A DNA stretch of 64,000 nt from Gimesia fumaroli (GTDB lineage Bacteria; Planctomycetota; Planctomycetia; Planctomycetales; Planctomycetaceae), in contig NZ_CP037452.1 of the NCBI RefSeq assembly GCF_007754425.1, forward strand, positions 1,211,501-1,275,500. Reading direction: 5' to 3'. This document shows, piece by piece, positions 17,371-26,156 of this stretch (the first letter of the stretch is position 1; every line of letters starts with the position of its first letter). Under the pieces are notes generated by a model that was not told the origin of the DNA, ran no database searches, and saw nothing but the letters and a program-made list of their open reading frames with translations. Made by a program: the position numbers and the translations under genes.

Positions 17371-19689
17371 ATGGCTATTGCAACAAATCTAGGTTTCCCC
17401 CGTATTGGATCTCAGCGTGAACTGAAGCGGGCTGTCGAAAAATTCTGGTCCGGAAAAATTGACGAAGCGGAATTATCATCCGTTTGCCAGGAACTGCGTG
17501 CCGCTCACTGGAAGCAGCAGCAGGCAGCAGGAATCACGCAGATTCCGTCGAATGATTTTTCGCTCTACGATCAGGTGCTGGATACGGCGGCGCTGGTGGG
17601 AGCAGTTCCCAAACGTTTCGAATGGGCCGGAGGCAATGTAGATTTATCAACCTATTTTTCAATGGCACGGGGCGGAAAAGGGGGCAAGTCGGTGACTGCT
17701 TCAACTGCCGGCGTGGCCGCGCTGGAAATGACCAAGTGGTTCGACACGAACTACCACTATCTGGTCCCCGAATTCGAGGCACAACAGGAGTTTCAACTTT
17801 CTTCGATCAAACCCGTGGATGAATATTGCGAAGCGAAAGCCCTCGGGATTGAGACCCGTCCGGTCTTACTGGGGCCGGTTTCCTTTCTGCTGCTCGGCAA
17901 AACCTGGGAAGAACAGATTGATCCGTTGAGCTTACTGGACCGTCTGTTGCCCGTTTATTTTGACGTCTTGGCAAAGCTGGCGGCTGCGGGAGCGGCGTGG
18001 GTGCAGATTGATGAGCCTTGTCTGGTGCTCGATCTGACGGAAGCACAACAGGTCGCTTATCAACGCGCTTATAATGAGCTCGTGAACAATACCGGCGGGA
18101 TGCAGATTTTGCTGGCGACCTATTTTGGATCGCTAAAGGAAAATTTGCAGACCGCTGTCTCATTGCCGGTGAATACGTTACACATCGATCTGGTGCGAGC
18201 GCCGGAACAGCTTGATGCGGTTTTGGATCTACTGCCCGAAGAGACGTCGCTTTCATTAGGTGTCGTCGATGGACGCAATATCTGGAAGAACGATTTTGAA
18301 CAGTCGCTGGCTTTGATTGAAAAGGCAGTGAATCGAATTGGCGCGGATCGAATTCTGATCGGTCCTTCCTGTTCGTTGTTGCACAGTCCCGTGGACCTGG
18401 ATAAGGAAACGGATCTGGATGCTGAGATCAAGCAGTGGTTGGCCTATGCGCAACAGAAGTTGCAGGAGATCGATGTTCTGACGCGGTGTGTGAATCAGGG
18501 TCGAGCAAATGTGGCCGACGAACTGGCAGAGAACCAGGCAGCGATGGAAGCACGTCGTTCTTCTCCGCGTGTGCATCGGGCGGAAGTTAAAAACCGTTGC
18601 GCGACTGTGACCGAATCGATGCGCCAACGCCAGCATTCCTATGTGGAACGGCATGAGGTACAGGCGGCAAGTTTGAAGCTGCCTTTGTTTCCGACCACCA
18701 CCATCGGTTCGTTTCCACAGACGGATGAAATTCGCAAAGCACGCGCCGCTTATAAAAAAGGCGAAATTGCTGATGAGGCTTATGAAGAATTTTTAGAGAA
18801 CTGTATTGCCGATGATATTCAATATCAGGAAGAAGTCGGACTGGATGTGCTGGTGCACGGCGAAGCCGAACGGAATGACATGGTTGAATATTTCGGTGAG
18901 CAACTGGAAGGTTTTATTGCGACTAAAAACGGCTGGGTACAAAGTTATGGTTCCCGATGTGTGAAACCGCCGATCATCTTTGGTGACATTCTTCGCAAGG
19001 GGCCGATGACAGTGAAATGGTCAAAGTACGCGCAGTCCTGCACAGAGAAACTAATGAAAGGGATGTTGACCGGGCCGGTGACGATTCTGCAATGGTCGTT
19101 CGTGCGAGACGATCAGCCACGCAGTGAAACGTGTCAGCAGATCGCACTGGCGATTCGCGATGAAGTTCTGGATCTCGAAGCGGCCGGAATCAGGATCATT
19201 CAGATTGATGAACCGGCGGTACGTGAAGGCCTGCCGCTGCGACATTCTGACTGGGCCGCTTATTTGAAGTGGTCCGTCGACTGTTTCCGGCTGGCATCAG
19301 CAGGTGTGAAAGATGAGACGCAGATTCATACTCACATGTGTTATTCCGAGTTCAATGATATCATCGAAGCGATTGCCGCCCTGGATGCGGATGTGATTTC
19401 GATTGAAACTTCGCGGAGTAATATGGAGCTACTGGAGGTGTTTGCCCGGTTCAAGTATCCGAATGAAATCGGGCCCGGCGTTTATGATATTCATTCGCCT
19501 CGCGTGCCGACGGTGGAGTGGATGGAACAGTTGCTGGAAAAAGCACTGGACGTTCTGGAGCCTCGCCAGTTGTGGGTGAATCCGGATTGCGGGCTCAAAA
19601 CACGTAAGTGGGACGAGGTGAAGCCGTCATTAAAGAACATGGTGGATGCCGCAAAAGTACTGCGTAAGAAAGTGAAACCTGCAAACTGA
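17371..19689 (+). CDS. metE: Cobalamin-independent methionine synthase
   Basis: MetE transfers a methyl group from 5-methyltetrahydropteroyl-triglutamate to homocysteine, the last step of methionine synthesis, in the cytosol. The 772-residue length is normal. The N-terminal barrel starts NLGFPRIGSQRELK; the C-terminal catalytic barrel begins near LPLFPTTTIGSFPQT (about 435). The zinc and homocysteine site is complete: H655 and C657 in HTHMC, E679 in ETSRS and C740 in NPDCGLKTR. AAAGGAG lies 8 bases before the ATG. The next three genes encode a B12 importer, an unusual neighbour for the B12-free enzyme. Confidence 0.97.
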   Translation: MAIATNLGFPRIGSQRELKRAVEKFWSGKIDEAELSSVCQELRAAHWKQQQAAGITQIPSNDFSLYDQVLDTAALVGAVPKRFEWAGGNVDLSTYFSMARGGKGGKSVTASTAGVAALEMTKWFDTNYHYLVPEFEAQQEFQLSSIKPVDEYCEAKALGIETRPVLLGPVSFLLLGKTWEEQIDPLSLLDRLLPVYFDVLAKLAAAGAAWVQIDEPCLVLDLTEAQQVAYQRAYNELVNNTGGMQILLATYFGSLKENLQTAVSLPVNTLHIDLVRAPEQLDAVLDLLPEETSLSLGVVDGRNIWKNDFEQSLALIEKAVNRIGADRILIGPSCSLLHSPVDLDKETDLDAEIKQWLAYAQQKLQEIDVLTRCVNQGRANVADELAENQAAMEARRSSPRVHRAEVKNRCATVTESMRQRQHSYVERHEVQAASLKLPLFPTTTIGSFPQTDEIRKARAAYKKGEIADEAYEEFLENCIADDIQYQEEVGLDVLVHGEAERNDMVEYFGEQLEGFIATKNGWVQSYGSRCVKPPIIFGDILRKGPMTVKWSKYAQSCTEKLMKGMLTGPVTILQWSFVRDDQPRSETCQQIALAIRDEVLDLEAAGIRIIQIDEPAVREGLPLRHSDWAAYLKWSVDCFRLASAGVKDETQIHTHMCYSEFNDIIEAIAALDADVISIETSRSNMELLEVFARFKYPNEIGPGVYDIHSPRVPTVEWMEQLLEKALDVLEPRQLWVNPDCGLKTRKWDEVKPSLKNMVDAAKVLRKKVKPAN

Positions 19690-19824
19690 TTTCCAGTGTT
19701 ATGGTTTTCTGGAGAATCATGTGATCAGCTCCGGAATGCACAAAAACGTTCATTCCGGGCTGATTTGATAATGAGGAATGCATGCCGCTTCCAATTTTCT
19801 TGAGGATTCGATACCAACAGATTA

Positions 19825-20844
19825 ATGAATACCAATTCTTATAAATCGATTTTGATACTTCTGGCTCTGGTCGTGAGTTCCGGCTGTGGTTCCGGGGCGT
19901 CTGAAACGACATCCCGTTCCGATTCGCCTGCGACTGAGATCACGCAAGCGCAGAGTGTTGCGGAATTTCCGATCGTCATTAAAGATGACCGGGGACTGGA
20001 AGTCAGTGTTCCCCAAAAGCCGTTACGGATTGTTTCGTTGCTGCCGTCGCATACCGAAATTCTGTATGCTGTTGGCGCAGGGAAGCAAATGGTGGGGTGT
20101 ACAACGTTCTGCAATTATCCAGCGGAAACCGAGCAGCTCGAAAAAGTGGCGCTATCGAATCCGGGCAGTGTGAGCCTGGAAACGCTGGTCGCCCTTAAGC
20201 CCGATCTGATCTTTCTGGGAGGCGATTACCAACGCCAGTTGGCAGAGCAACTTACGAAACTGAAGATTCCTGTCTTATCGTTTGAGTCACAATCGGTGGC
20301 AGACATCGAACGCTCGATTCGAGGCATCTCTCGTTCTACCGGGCATGCTCAATCAGGGGAAGAATTAATCGCGAAGATCAAAAACGAGATTGCCGCGATT
20401 CAAAAACGGATCAAGCCTTATCAGAAACAGGGGCCGCCGCGGGTGTTTTATCAGGTGTGGGATCAACCGTTGATGACTGTGGGCCCCGCTTCTTTTATTG
20501 GTGAGTTGATCGACATGATTGGGGCAGAGAATGTATTTGAGGATGTGAAAATTGCGTATCCCCAGGTCAGCGAGGAGACGTTGATCGTGCGCAATCCAGA
20601 TGTGATTCTGATGCCGCAAACCAAAAAAGCGGAGGCTCCTGATTTGGCAGAGACGATTTCCCGCTTGCGAGAACGGCCAGGATGGAAGCAAATGAGTGCG
20701 GTAAAGAATCAGCGAATCTATCTGATTGAGGATGATCTCATTTCCCGGCCGGGGCCACGTGTGGTGCTGGGACTACAAAAAATGGCTCAGGCGTTGTACC
20801 CTGAAGCATATCAGGCACACTCATCTTCAGAGCGGACTCAATAG
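19825..20844 (+). CDS. btuF: Cobalamin/iron-complex ABC transporter, substrate-binding lipoprotein
   Basis: The 339-residue protein begins with a lipoprotein signal (lipobox VSSGC, Cys at about residue 21), so it is anchored in a membrane facing the periplasm. The fold is the helical-backbone type of BtuF/FecB binding proteins: RIVSLLPSHTEILYAVGAG then VGCTTFCNYP, SLETLVALKPDLIF, and ETLIVRNPDVILMP. These phrases are close to BtuF, which binds vitamin B12, but corrinoid versus siderophore cannot be settled from sequence. It is followed after 3 bases by the permease, so the three genes form an operon. Confidence 0.85.
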   Translation: MNTNSYKSILILLALVVSSGCGSGASETTSRSDSPATEITQAQSVAEFPIVIKDDRGLEVSVPQKPLRIVSLLPSHTEILYAVGAGKQMVGCTTFCNYPAETEQLEKVALSNPGSVSLETLVALKPDLIFLGGDYQRQLAEQLTKLKIPVLSFESQSVADIERSIRGISRSTGHAQSGEELIAKIKNEIAAIQKRIKPYQKQGPPRVFYQVWDQPLMTVGPASFIGELIDMIGAENVFEDVKIAYPQVSEETLIVRNPDVILMPQTKKAEAPDLAETISRLRERPGWKQMSAVKNQRIYLIEDDLISRPGPRVVLGLQKMAQALYPEAYQAHSSSERTQ

Positions 20845-20847
20845 TTC

Positions 20848-21885
20848 ATGCAACCCCGGCAACGTATTCTGGTCTGGCGAATGATCCCGCTGGCGGGTTT
20901 CCTGCTGTCGGCGCTTGTGGTGGGAATTCATCTGGGAGCGGTTGAGCTTTCCCTGGCCCAGATCTGGCAAGGACTCGGAAACTCATCCGATGCGTCGCAC
21001 GTTGACACGATCCTCTGGCAGATTCGGTTGCCGCGCCTCCTGCTGGCGGCCTGTGTTGGCGGAGGGCTGGCAGTTGCGGGAGCCGCGTTCCAAGGCGTCT
21101 TTCGCAATCCACTGGCTGATCCGTTTGTGATTGGTGCCTCGAGTGGTGCGGCGCTGGGTGCGACATTGGCACTGTTGTGGATGGCGGGCAGTATTACTGT
21201 CATCACAGCGACCTGGCAGATTCCGTGGTTGATCCTATCTGCTTTTGCTGGTGCGATTCTGGTTGTCTGCGCGGTGTTTGTGATTGCGGCGCTGAGCAAC
21301 ATCGGTCGCAACGCACCGCTATTAACGCTCATTCTGGCGGGAATGGCACTCAGCAGCTTTACTGGAGCACTGGTGTCGCTGATCATGTTTTTGAATCACG
21401 AAATGCTGACGGCGATTTTCAGTTGGTTGTTGGGAAGTTTCTCGGGGCGACACTGGAATGAGATCGTGATGGCAGGGCCAGTCATTCTGGGCAGTGGAAT
21501 CGTGCTGTGGCTGATGTCGCGTCCGTTAGATTTACTTTCATTCGGCGATGAGACTGCGATGACGCTGGGGCTGTCGATCGGCAAATTTCGCATGCTCATT
21601 TTGATTGCCGCCACCATGTGTACGGCGGCGTGCGTAGCGGTTTCCGGCGTGATCGGATTTCTGGGATTGATGGCGCCGCATATGACACGCATCATGCTCG
21701 GCCCGCGGCATGGTTTGCTGATTCCCGGCAGTTGCCTGCTGGGTGCGACGTTGATGGTCGTCGCGGATACGCTGGCACGAACGATCATTGCACCGGCGGA
21801 AATTCCCGTGGGCATTGTGACGGCGTTGATGGGCTGCCCGTTTTTTCTGTTCCTGTTAATCAGTCGCGGACAACAAACCAAATGA
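20848..21885 (+). CDS. btuC: BtuC/FecCD-family ABC transporter permease
   Basis: A 345-residue inner-membrane permease with about ten hydrophobic helices. It shows the FecCD signature: RLPRLLLAACVGGGLAVAG near residue 55, NPLADPFVIGASSGAALGA near 87, and the cytoplasmic coupling region GFLGLMAPHMTR near 270. It forms the translocation path with two copies of the ATPase encoded next. The start is 3 bases after the btuF stop, which suggests translational coupling. Confidence 0.9.
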   Translation: MQPRQRILVWRMIPLAGFLLSALVVGIHLGAVELSLAQIWQGLGNSSDASHVDTILWQIRLPRLLLAACVGGGLAVAGAAFQGVFRNPLADPFVIGASSGAALGATLALLWMAGSITVITATWQIPWLILSAFAGAILVVCAVFVIAALSNIGRNAPLLTLILAGMALSSFTGALVSLIMFLNHEMLTAIFSWLLGSFSGRHWNEIVMAGPVILGSGIVLWLMSRPLDLLSFGDETAMTLGLSIGKFRMLILIAATMCTAACVAVSGVIGFLGLMAPHMTRIMLGPRHGLLIPGSCLLGATLMVVADTLARTIIAPAEIPVGIVTALMGCPFFLFLLISRGQQTK

Positions 21886-21900
21886 GCAAAGGCAACCGGC

Positions 21901-22677
21901 ATGAATCAGCTTGAACTCAATCAGGTTTCCTGTGGTTACGCAGACCGAGAGGTGTTGAAACAGATTTCCCTGTGTGTGGAACCGGGCAAGGTGCTTGTCT
22001 TACTGGGGCCCAATGGCTCGGGGAAAACAACCCTGTTGCGCGCCCTGTTTAATCTGGTGGATGTGAAAGAAGGGCAAGCCTTGATTGAAGGGCAGGAAAT
22101 CAGCCGGCTCTCCCGAAAAGAGCTTGCCCGGAAACTCGCGCTCTCACCGCAGATGGAATTGCCACAATGGCCGATGACGGTGGAAGAAACGGTTCAACTG
22201 GGTCGGAGTTCACACCGAGGCTGGATGCAGCCTTTCCAGTCCGACGATGCGGCGCATGTCGAACAGGCGCTCCAGCAGACAGGACTGATTGAATTGCAGC
22301 AACGAAAAATCACCGAGATCTCCGGTGGAGAGTGGCGGCGAACGTTAATTGCCCGGGCCCTGGCACAACAGACGAACATACTTTGTCTGGATGAACCTAC
22401 GACTGGACTGGATTTGAAATACCAGGTCGAAATCCTGTCCTTGATTCGCGACCTGGCACATGAGCGGGATCTGACCGTGATGCTGACGATTCATGACTTG
22501 AATCTGGCCAGTTGCTTTGCCGATCAGTTTGTGTTGCTCCATCAGGGGCGCATCGAGGCGATGGGAACCGGGGAAGAAGTTCTGACCGAGGCGCGGCTGA
22601 CGGAGGTCTATCAGACCAAAGTCAAAGTGGTGCCGCACCCGGAATACCAGACGCCGTTGATTGTACCCGTCCTCTGA
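21901..22677 (+). CDS. btuD: BtuD/FecE-type ABC transporter ATPase
   Basis: A 258-residue ABC ATPase: Walker A GPNGSGKTT (about 37-45), signature ISGGEWRRTLIARAL (about 141-155), Walker B ILCLDEPTTGLD (about 160-171) and the switch His in TIHDLN. It energises import by BtuF/BtuC, and the operon order binding protein-permease-ATPase supports this. The overall system most likely imports cobalamin or cobamides, with heme or siderophore import the alternative. Converges with the Dabb-domain gene 19 bases downstream. Confidence 0.9.
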   Translation: MNQLELNQVSCGYADREVLKQISLCVEPGKVLVLLGPNGSGKTTLLRALFNLVDVKEGQALIEGQEISRLSRKELARKLALSPQMELPQWPMTVEETVQLGRSSHRGWMQPFQSDDAAHVEQALQQTGLIELQQRKITEISGGEWRRTLIARALAQQTNILCLDEPTTGLDLKYQVEILSLIRDLAHERDLTVMLTIHDLNLASCFADQFVLLHQGRIEAMGTGEEVLTEARLTEVYQTKVKVVPHPEYQTPLIVPVL

Positions 22678-22696
22678 CGGATTCATATCGTTTTGG

Positions 22697-23017
22697 TTAG
22701 CTGCGAACGTAGCTGTCAAAGACGCGAACCTTGGCCCACTTCTCTTTGTTTTCTGCAATGAAGGTGAGGTGATCGTCGACGACTTGATACTTGTCGTGCG
22801 ATTCTTTGCTGTCAAAGACGACATTCAAGGCGACGTGAAATTCCTGATCATTCACTTCCCGTTGAAATTCGGGGGCACGCATACCGGCGGAAAAGTAGAC
22901 CACGCCCGGATGATCTTTCAGATATTTGTGGCAGGCCTCTACCATTGCTTCGCTGGCAGCGGGAGACTCATCTTTGAGGGTGAAATAAACCATGTGTGCC
23001 AGTTGCGTGTCGGCCAT
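22697..23017 (-). CDS. Dabb (stress-responsive alpha/beta barrel) domain protein
   Basis: A 106-residue dimeric ferredoxin-like protein. The pattern LAHMVYFTLKD at the N-terminus, GVVYFSAGMRAP in the middle, and DVALNVVF-like strand followed by HDKYQVVDDHLTFI is typical of the Dabb family. The reaction is unknown; members range from stress proteins to polyketide cyclases such as olivetolic acid cyclase. Cytosolic, single domain. Confidence 0.85.
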   Translation of the reverse strand: MADTQLAHMVYFTLKDESPAASEAMVEACHKYLKDHPGVVYFSAGMRAPEFQREVNDQEFHVALNVVFDSKESHDKYQVVDDHLTFIAENKEKWAKVRVFDSYVRS

Positions 23018-23337
23018 CGTCGGTTCCTTTTGTGTGTTCTAATGGTGTTAAGTTGTAAATATATATTGATTTATGAGAATGGGATGCGGCAAGACTGCCA
23101 GATTCCATTTACCTATCTTCTCAAAAAATGGTTCCAATGTCACTGGAACCGGGGGCGAATGAATTTCGTAAATTGTGAAATTTAAAATAAAGAGACTTTA
23201 ACGATTATGCCGATAAATGAGAAAGGTGGGTTCTTCGTTTCGGTTCATCCAACAGAACCAGTGTTTCCGATTGTGGGAAACAGAGACGAAATCAAGGAGT
23301 GCCATTCAGCACACTTAGCAAAAAAAGGAGTTTTTCG
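23018..23337. other. Gene-less stretch with two hairpins
   Basis: No gene is seen in these 320 bases between divergent genes. Two perfect short hairpins are present: GGTTCCA/TGGAACC at 23130-23150 (7-base loop) and GTTTCC/GGAAAC at 23263-23281 (7-base loop). The second lies in the leader of the downstream secreted-protein gene. Confidence 0.45.
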
Positions 23338-24282
23338 ATGTCCCCCTGGATTCGAAATTTTATTGTTATTGCCTCAATTGTTACATTATTTTCCGGTACT
23401 GGAGAAGAAGCGGAAGCACACATCTTCGGCGGCCGTCTTTTTGGGCGCTTGAGATCACGTTGCTGTTATCCACAGCACAGTCGTTGTGGGCATCGATGCC
23501 GCAAGCTGGCACGCCGTTATTTCCGTCGCTGTGCTCCAGTGACGTCTTGCTGCCCGGGAGTTTGTACTCCACCACCTCCTCGGATCTGCTACCAGGATGT
23601 AATTTGCACGGAGTATCGTATGATTCCCCAGACTCGAAACGTGCCTGTGACCACCTATAAGCAGGTCACCGTGGATGAAGGGTGCTGGCAGCGTGTCTGG
23701 GTTCCTAAGATGGTTACCAAACAGATTCCCCAGACTTGCTATCGACGTGAAACTACGTATGTGCGACAACCATATCAGGTTCGTAAGCGAGTTCCAGTAA
23801 TGAGTTCTCCCTCGACCTGTACCGACTGTATGAATGGAACGCCTTCTATGCTCAGTCCCTCGATTGTTCCTTCGACACCGACTCCGGTTCCTTCGACAGT
23901 CCCCACGCCTACTCCGATGTCGTCGACGTCATTAGATATGGGCGCATATCCAACATTGGCACCGACTGTGGGAGCTTATCCAACTGTGCCTGCGTATCCA
24001 ACTGTGGCAGCCCAGCCGGCTGTATCCTGGGGCGGAACAACTTCAGGGCCTGCTCTGGCAAGTTCGGGACCGGCCTTTTCAACAAGTCCGACATTACTTC
24101 AGGTTCCGGAGCTTCAGTCAAATTCAGAATGGCAGACGATTCCTTCGCAGAATTCGTACTTGAAAACACAGTCTGCGTATGATGATTCTGCTTCACGAAC
24201 TGCAAACGCAAAAGGAGCATTTGTGCCAGCACCGTCGGCTGCGACTGTCTGGAATACGCCTCGCCGACAAAGACTCAACTAA
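23338..24282 (+). CDS. Cys-rich secreted protein of the planctomycete YTV type
   Basis: About 314 residues. A signal peptide (to about residue 27, ending EAEAH) is followed by a Cys/Arg-rich segment, then repeats of the kind VPVTTYKQVTVDEGC, VWVPKMVTKQIPQTCYRRE and TTYVRQPYQVRKRVPV. Such Tyr/Thr/Val repeats with cysteines are known from cell-envelope proteins of Rhodopirellula and relatives. The C-terminal half is low complexity, rich in Pro, Thr and Ser, with tandem AYPT words near 200-220. Probably exported and disulfide-linked in the envelope. The start at 23338 is chosen because AAAAGGAG lies 8 bases upstream. Confidence 0.75.
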   Translation: MSPWIRNFIVIASIVTLFSGTGEEAEAHIFGGRLFGRLRSRCCYPQHSRCGHRCRKLARRYFRRCAPVTSCCPGVCTPPPPRICYQDVICTEYRMIPQTRNVPVTTYKQVTVDEGCWQRVWVPKMVTKQIPQTCYRRETTYVRQPYQVRKRVPVMSSPSTCTDCMNGTPSMLSPSIVPSTPTPVPSTVPTPTPMSSTSLDMGAYPTLAPTVGAYPTVPAYPTVAAQPAVSWGGTTSGPALASSGPAFSTSPTLLQVPELQSNSEWQTIPSQNSYLKTQSAYDDSASRTANAKGAFVPAPSAATVWNTPRRQRLN

Positions 24283-24304
24283 GTTCATGAGCGTGGTGTG
24301 AAAA

Positions 24305-24616
24305 TCACTCATTCGAACCGGAGTCTGCATCAGATGAATGCGGGTTCCGGTTTTTTTCTTGCTCGAGCAGTGCCTGCTGCTCACGTCGGTTCATCTTGTA
24401 GAACGCCACACCAAAACCGGAAAAGAGCAGGGCGGGCATGGTGAGCATAAAGGCGATGCTATACATGTACGCGCGCGGTTTCTTATCGTCGGTTTCATTT
24501 AACTGTTTACACATCGGGCAGGCTGCAGCCTGACTGATGGCCGCGGGGCTGGAAAACAGGCCGAGCAACGCGGTAGCTAGTAAACAGGAACGAATTAATG
24601 AATGTCGCTTGAACAT
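24305..24616 (-). CDS. Small membrane protein with CPMC motif, last gene of cox operon
   Basis: About 103 residues: an N-terminal signal or signal-anchor helix, a short periplasmic part with ACPMCKQLN, one transmembrane helix (around 53-73) and a charged tail. Not assigned to a family. CxxC in a periplasmic position next to a SCO gene hints at copper or thiol chemistry during oxidase assembly, which is inference from context only. The ATG at 24616 is chosen; a GTG four codons upstream is possible. Confidence 0.65.
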   Translation of the reverse strand: MFKRHSLIRSCLLATALLGLFSSPAAISQAAACPMCKQLNETDDKKPRAYMYSIAFMLTMPALLFSGFGVAFYKMNRREQQALLEQEKNRNPHSSDADSGSNE

Positions 24617-24705
24617 GAGTGAAATCACTTTTAAAACAATAATGGTCTGACAAGATCTACAGTATCAAAAAAATGAGCCGATGCCAACGGAATTATGTAC
24701 ACTTT

Positions 24706-26112
24706 TCAGGCGGTGCCACCGGGCAAGTGGTATAGCATGAAGTAGATCACCACACCTGTAATCGATACATACAGCCAGATCGGGAAGGTGATTTTGGCGA
24801 TCCGGCGATGGGCTTCCCACTGCTGTTTGAGTCCGCGTCGGATCGTTACCCAGGCCAGCACCGGGACTGCTGCGGCAAGCACGACGTGTGTGATCAGAAT
24901 GAAATAGTAAATCGGTCTGATCAGGCCTTCGCCTTCAAATTTGCGTGACGCATTTCCGGTGTAGCTTTGCAGGGCAAAGTGATACAGCAGATAGAACCCC
25001 AGGAAGAGAATTGAAGTTCCGAAGGCGGTCAACATGGTTTTTTTATGCTTCTCTTTTTCCCCTTTGCGAATGAACCAGTAACCCAGCATCAGCAGAATCG
25101 TCGCCAGTGAATTCAAGACAGCGTTGAGGGCGGGGAGCTGCATCACCCAGTCAGGCGCCGCGGTTTTGACTTCTGCGGGTTCTTGAACCGTTTCTTCCGC
25201 AACCATAACTTCTTCTTCCACAGCTGGAGATTTAGTATCTGCTTGTGCGAAGAATGTCGATGTCAGTGACTTTGAGATCATGGGAAATAAGAGCGGACTC
25301 AGCGAAACCATGCCGGCTTTCGGGGGCGCAACTGGTTTGGGAGGCTCGTCTGGTTTAACTTCCTTCGTCTCTGTTTTCTGCTCTTCCGGTTTGTCGTCCT
25401 CGATTAGTTTGCGAACTGCTTTTCGCAGTGCCGCCAGTTCTTCGTCATTGACGGCGTTATATTTTCCGAGGACACGTCCGTTTTTATCAACCAGCATGAC
25501 GTTGGTGGTGTGGATGACTTCGAATCCGGGCTTGCGGGCCGGGCCTGTGTTTTCCTGAACGGGCATCAGAAAACTTTTCTCAATCAAGTGGAAGATGTCT
25601 TTCTGATCTCCGGTCAGAAACAGCCATTTTTCCGGGTCGGCTCCGACGGACTCTGCATATTGGGTTAAGACTTCGGGCGTGTCGTTTTTCGGGTCGACGG
25701 TAATTGTGACCAGCCTGAAGTCCAGGTCTTTCAGATCTTTCTGCAATTGGTAAAACTGGCCCGACACACGCGGGCAGGGACCAGCACAACGGGTAAATAC
25801 AAAGCAGGCGACCCACGGTTTTCCAAGCAGGTCTTTTTTCGAGACTGTCTTACCACTACGTTCGGTGAGCGAGAAATCCTCGATGCCCTCTTCCGGCCAG
25901 ATCGGAGCTTTGGATTTGACTTCGATAGTGCCATCTTCTGGTTCGTCTTCTTTCGCTTCCGTAGCGGCTGCTTTTTCAGCTTCGATTTTTTCTACAGCCA
26001 GATCACGTTGCTTTTTTAGATTCCAGGTGGCAAAGGCACTGATAGCGACCAGCACCCAGAGTAGCACGATGATAAACCGGGGAATGCGTCGGATTGGTTT
26101 AGGTTCGTTCAT
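24706..26112 (-). CDS. SCO1/SenC copper chaperone fused to a DUF420 membrane domain
   Basis: A 468-residue two-part protein. A membrane anchor (12-29) leads to a thioredoxin-like SCO domain (about 75-235) with the copper ligands C109 and C113 (CAGPC) and H201, as needed to deliver copper to the CuA site of subunit II. A Pro/Lys/Glu-rich linker and a hydrophobic segment follow, then residues about 325-468 form a four-helix DUF420 domain; in Bacillus the DUF420 protein CtaM is needed for cytochrome oxidase maturation. Fusion of both assembly factors in one chain fits the operon. Its 5' neighbour is the ABC permease. Confidence 0.88.
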   Translation of the reverse strand: MNEPKPIRRIPRFIIVLLWVLVAISAFATWNLKKQRDLAVEKIEAEKAAATEAKEDEPEDGTIEVKSKAPIWPEEGIEDFSLTERSGKTVSKKDLLGKPWVACFVFTRCAGPCPRVSGQFYQLQKDLKDLDFRLVTITVDPKNDTPEVLTQYAESVGADPEKWLFLTGDQKDIFHLIEKSFLMPVQENTGPARKPGFEVIHTTNVMLVDKNGRVLGKYNAVNDEELAALRKAVRKLIEDDKPEEQKTETKEVKPDEPPKPVAPPKAGMVSLSPLLFPMISKSLTSTFFAQADTKSPAVEEEVMVAEETVQEPAEVKTAAPDWVMQLPALNAVLNSLATILLMLGYWFIRKGEKEKHKKTMLTAFGTSILFLGFYLLYHFALQSYTGNASRKFEGEGLIRPIYYFILITHVVLAAAVPVLAWVTIRRGLKQQWEAHRRIAKITFPIWLYVSITGVVIYFMLYHLPGGTA

Positions 26113-26156
26113 ACTGAAAGATCTTTATTGAGTTCTAAGTCTTCGAAGTTACGATA

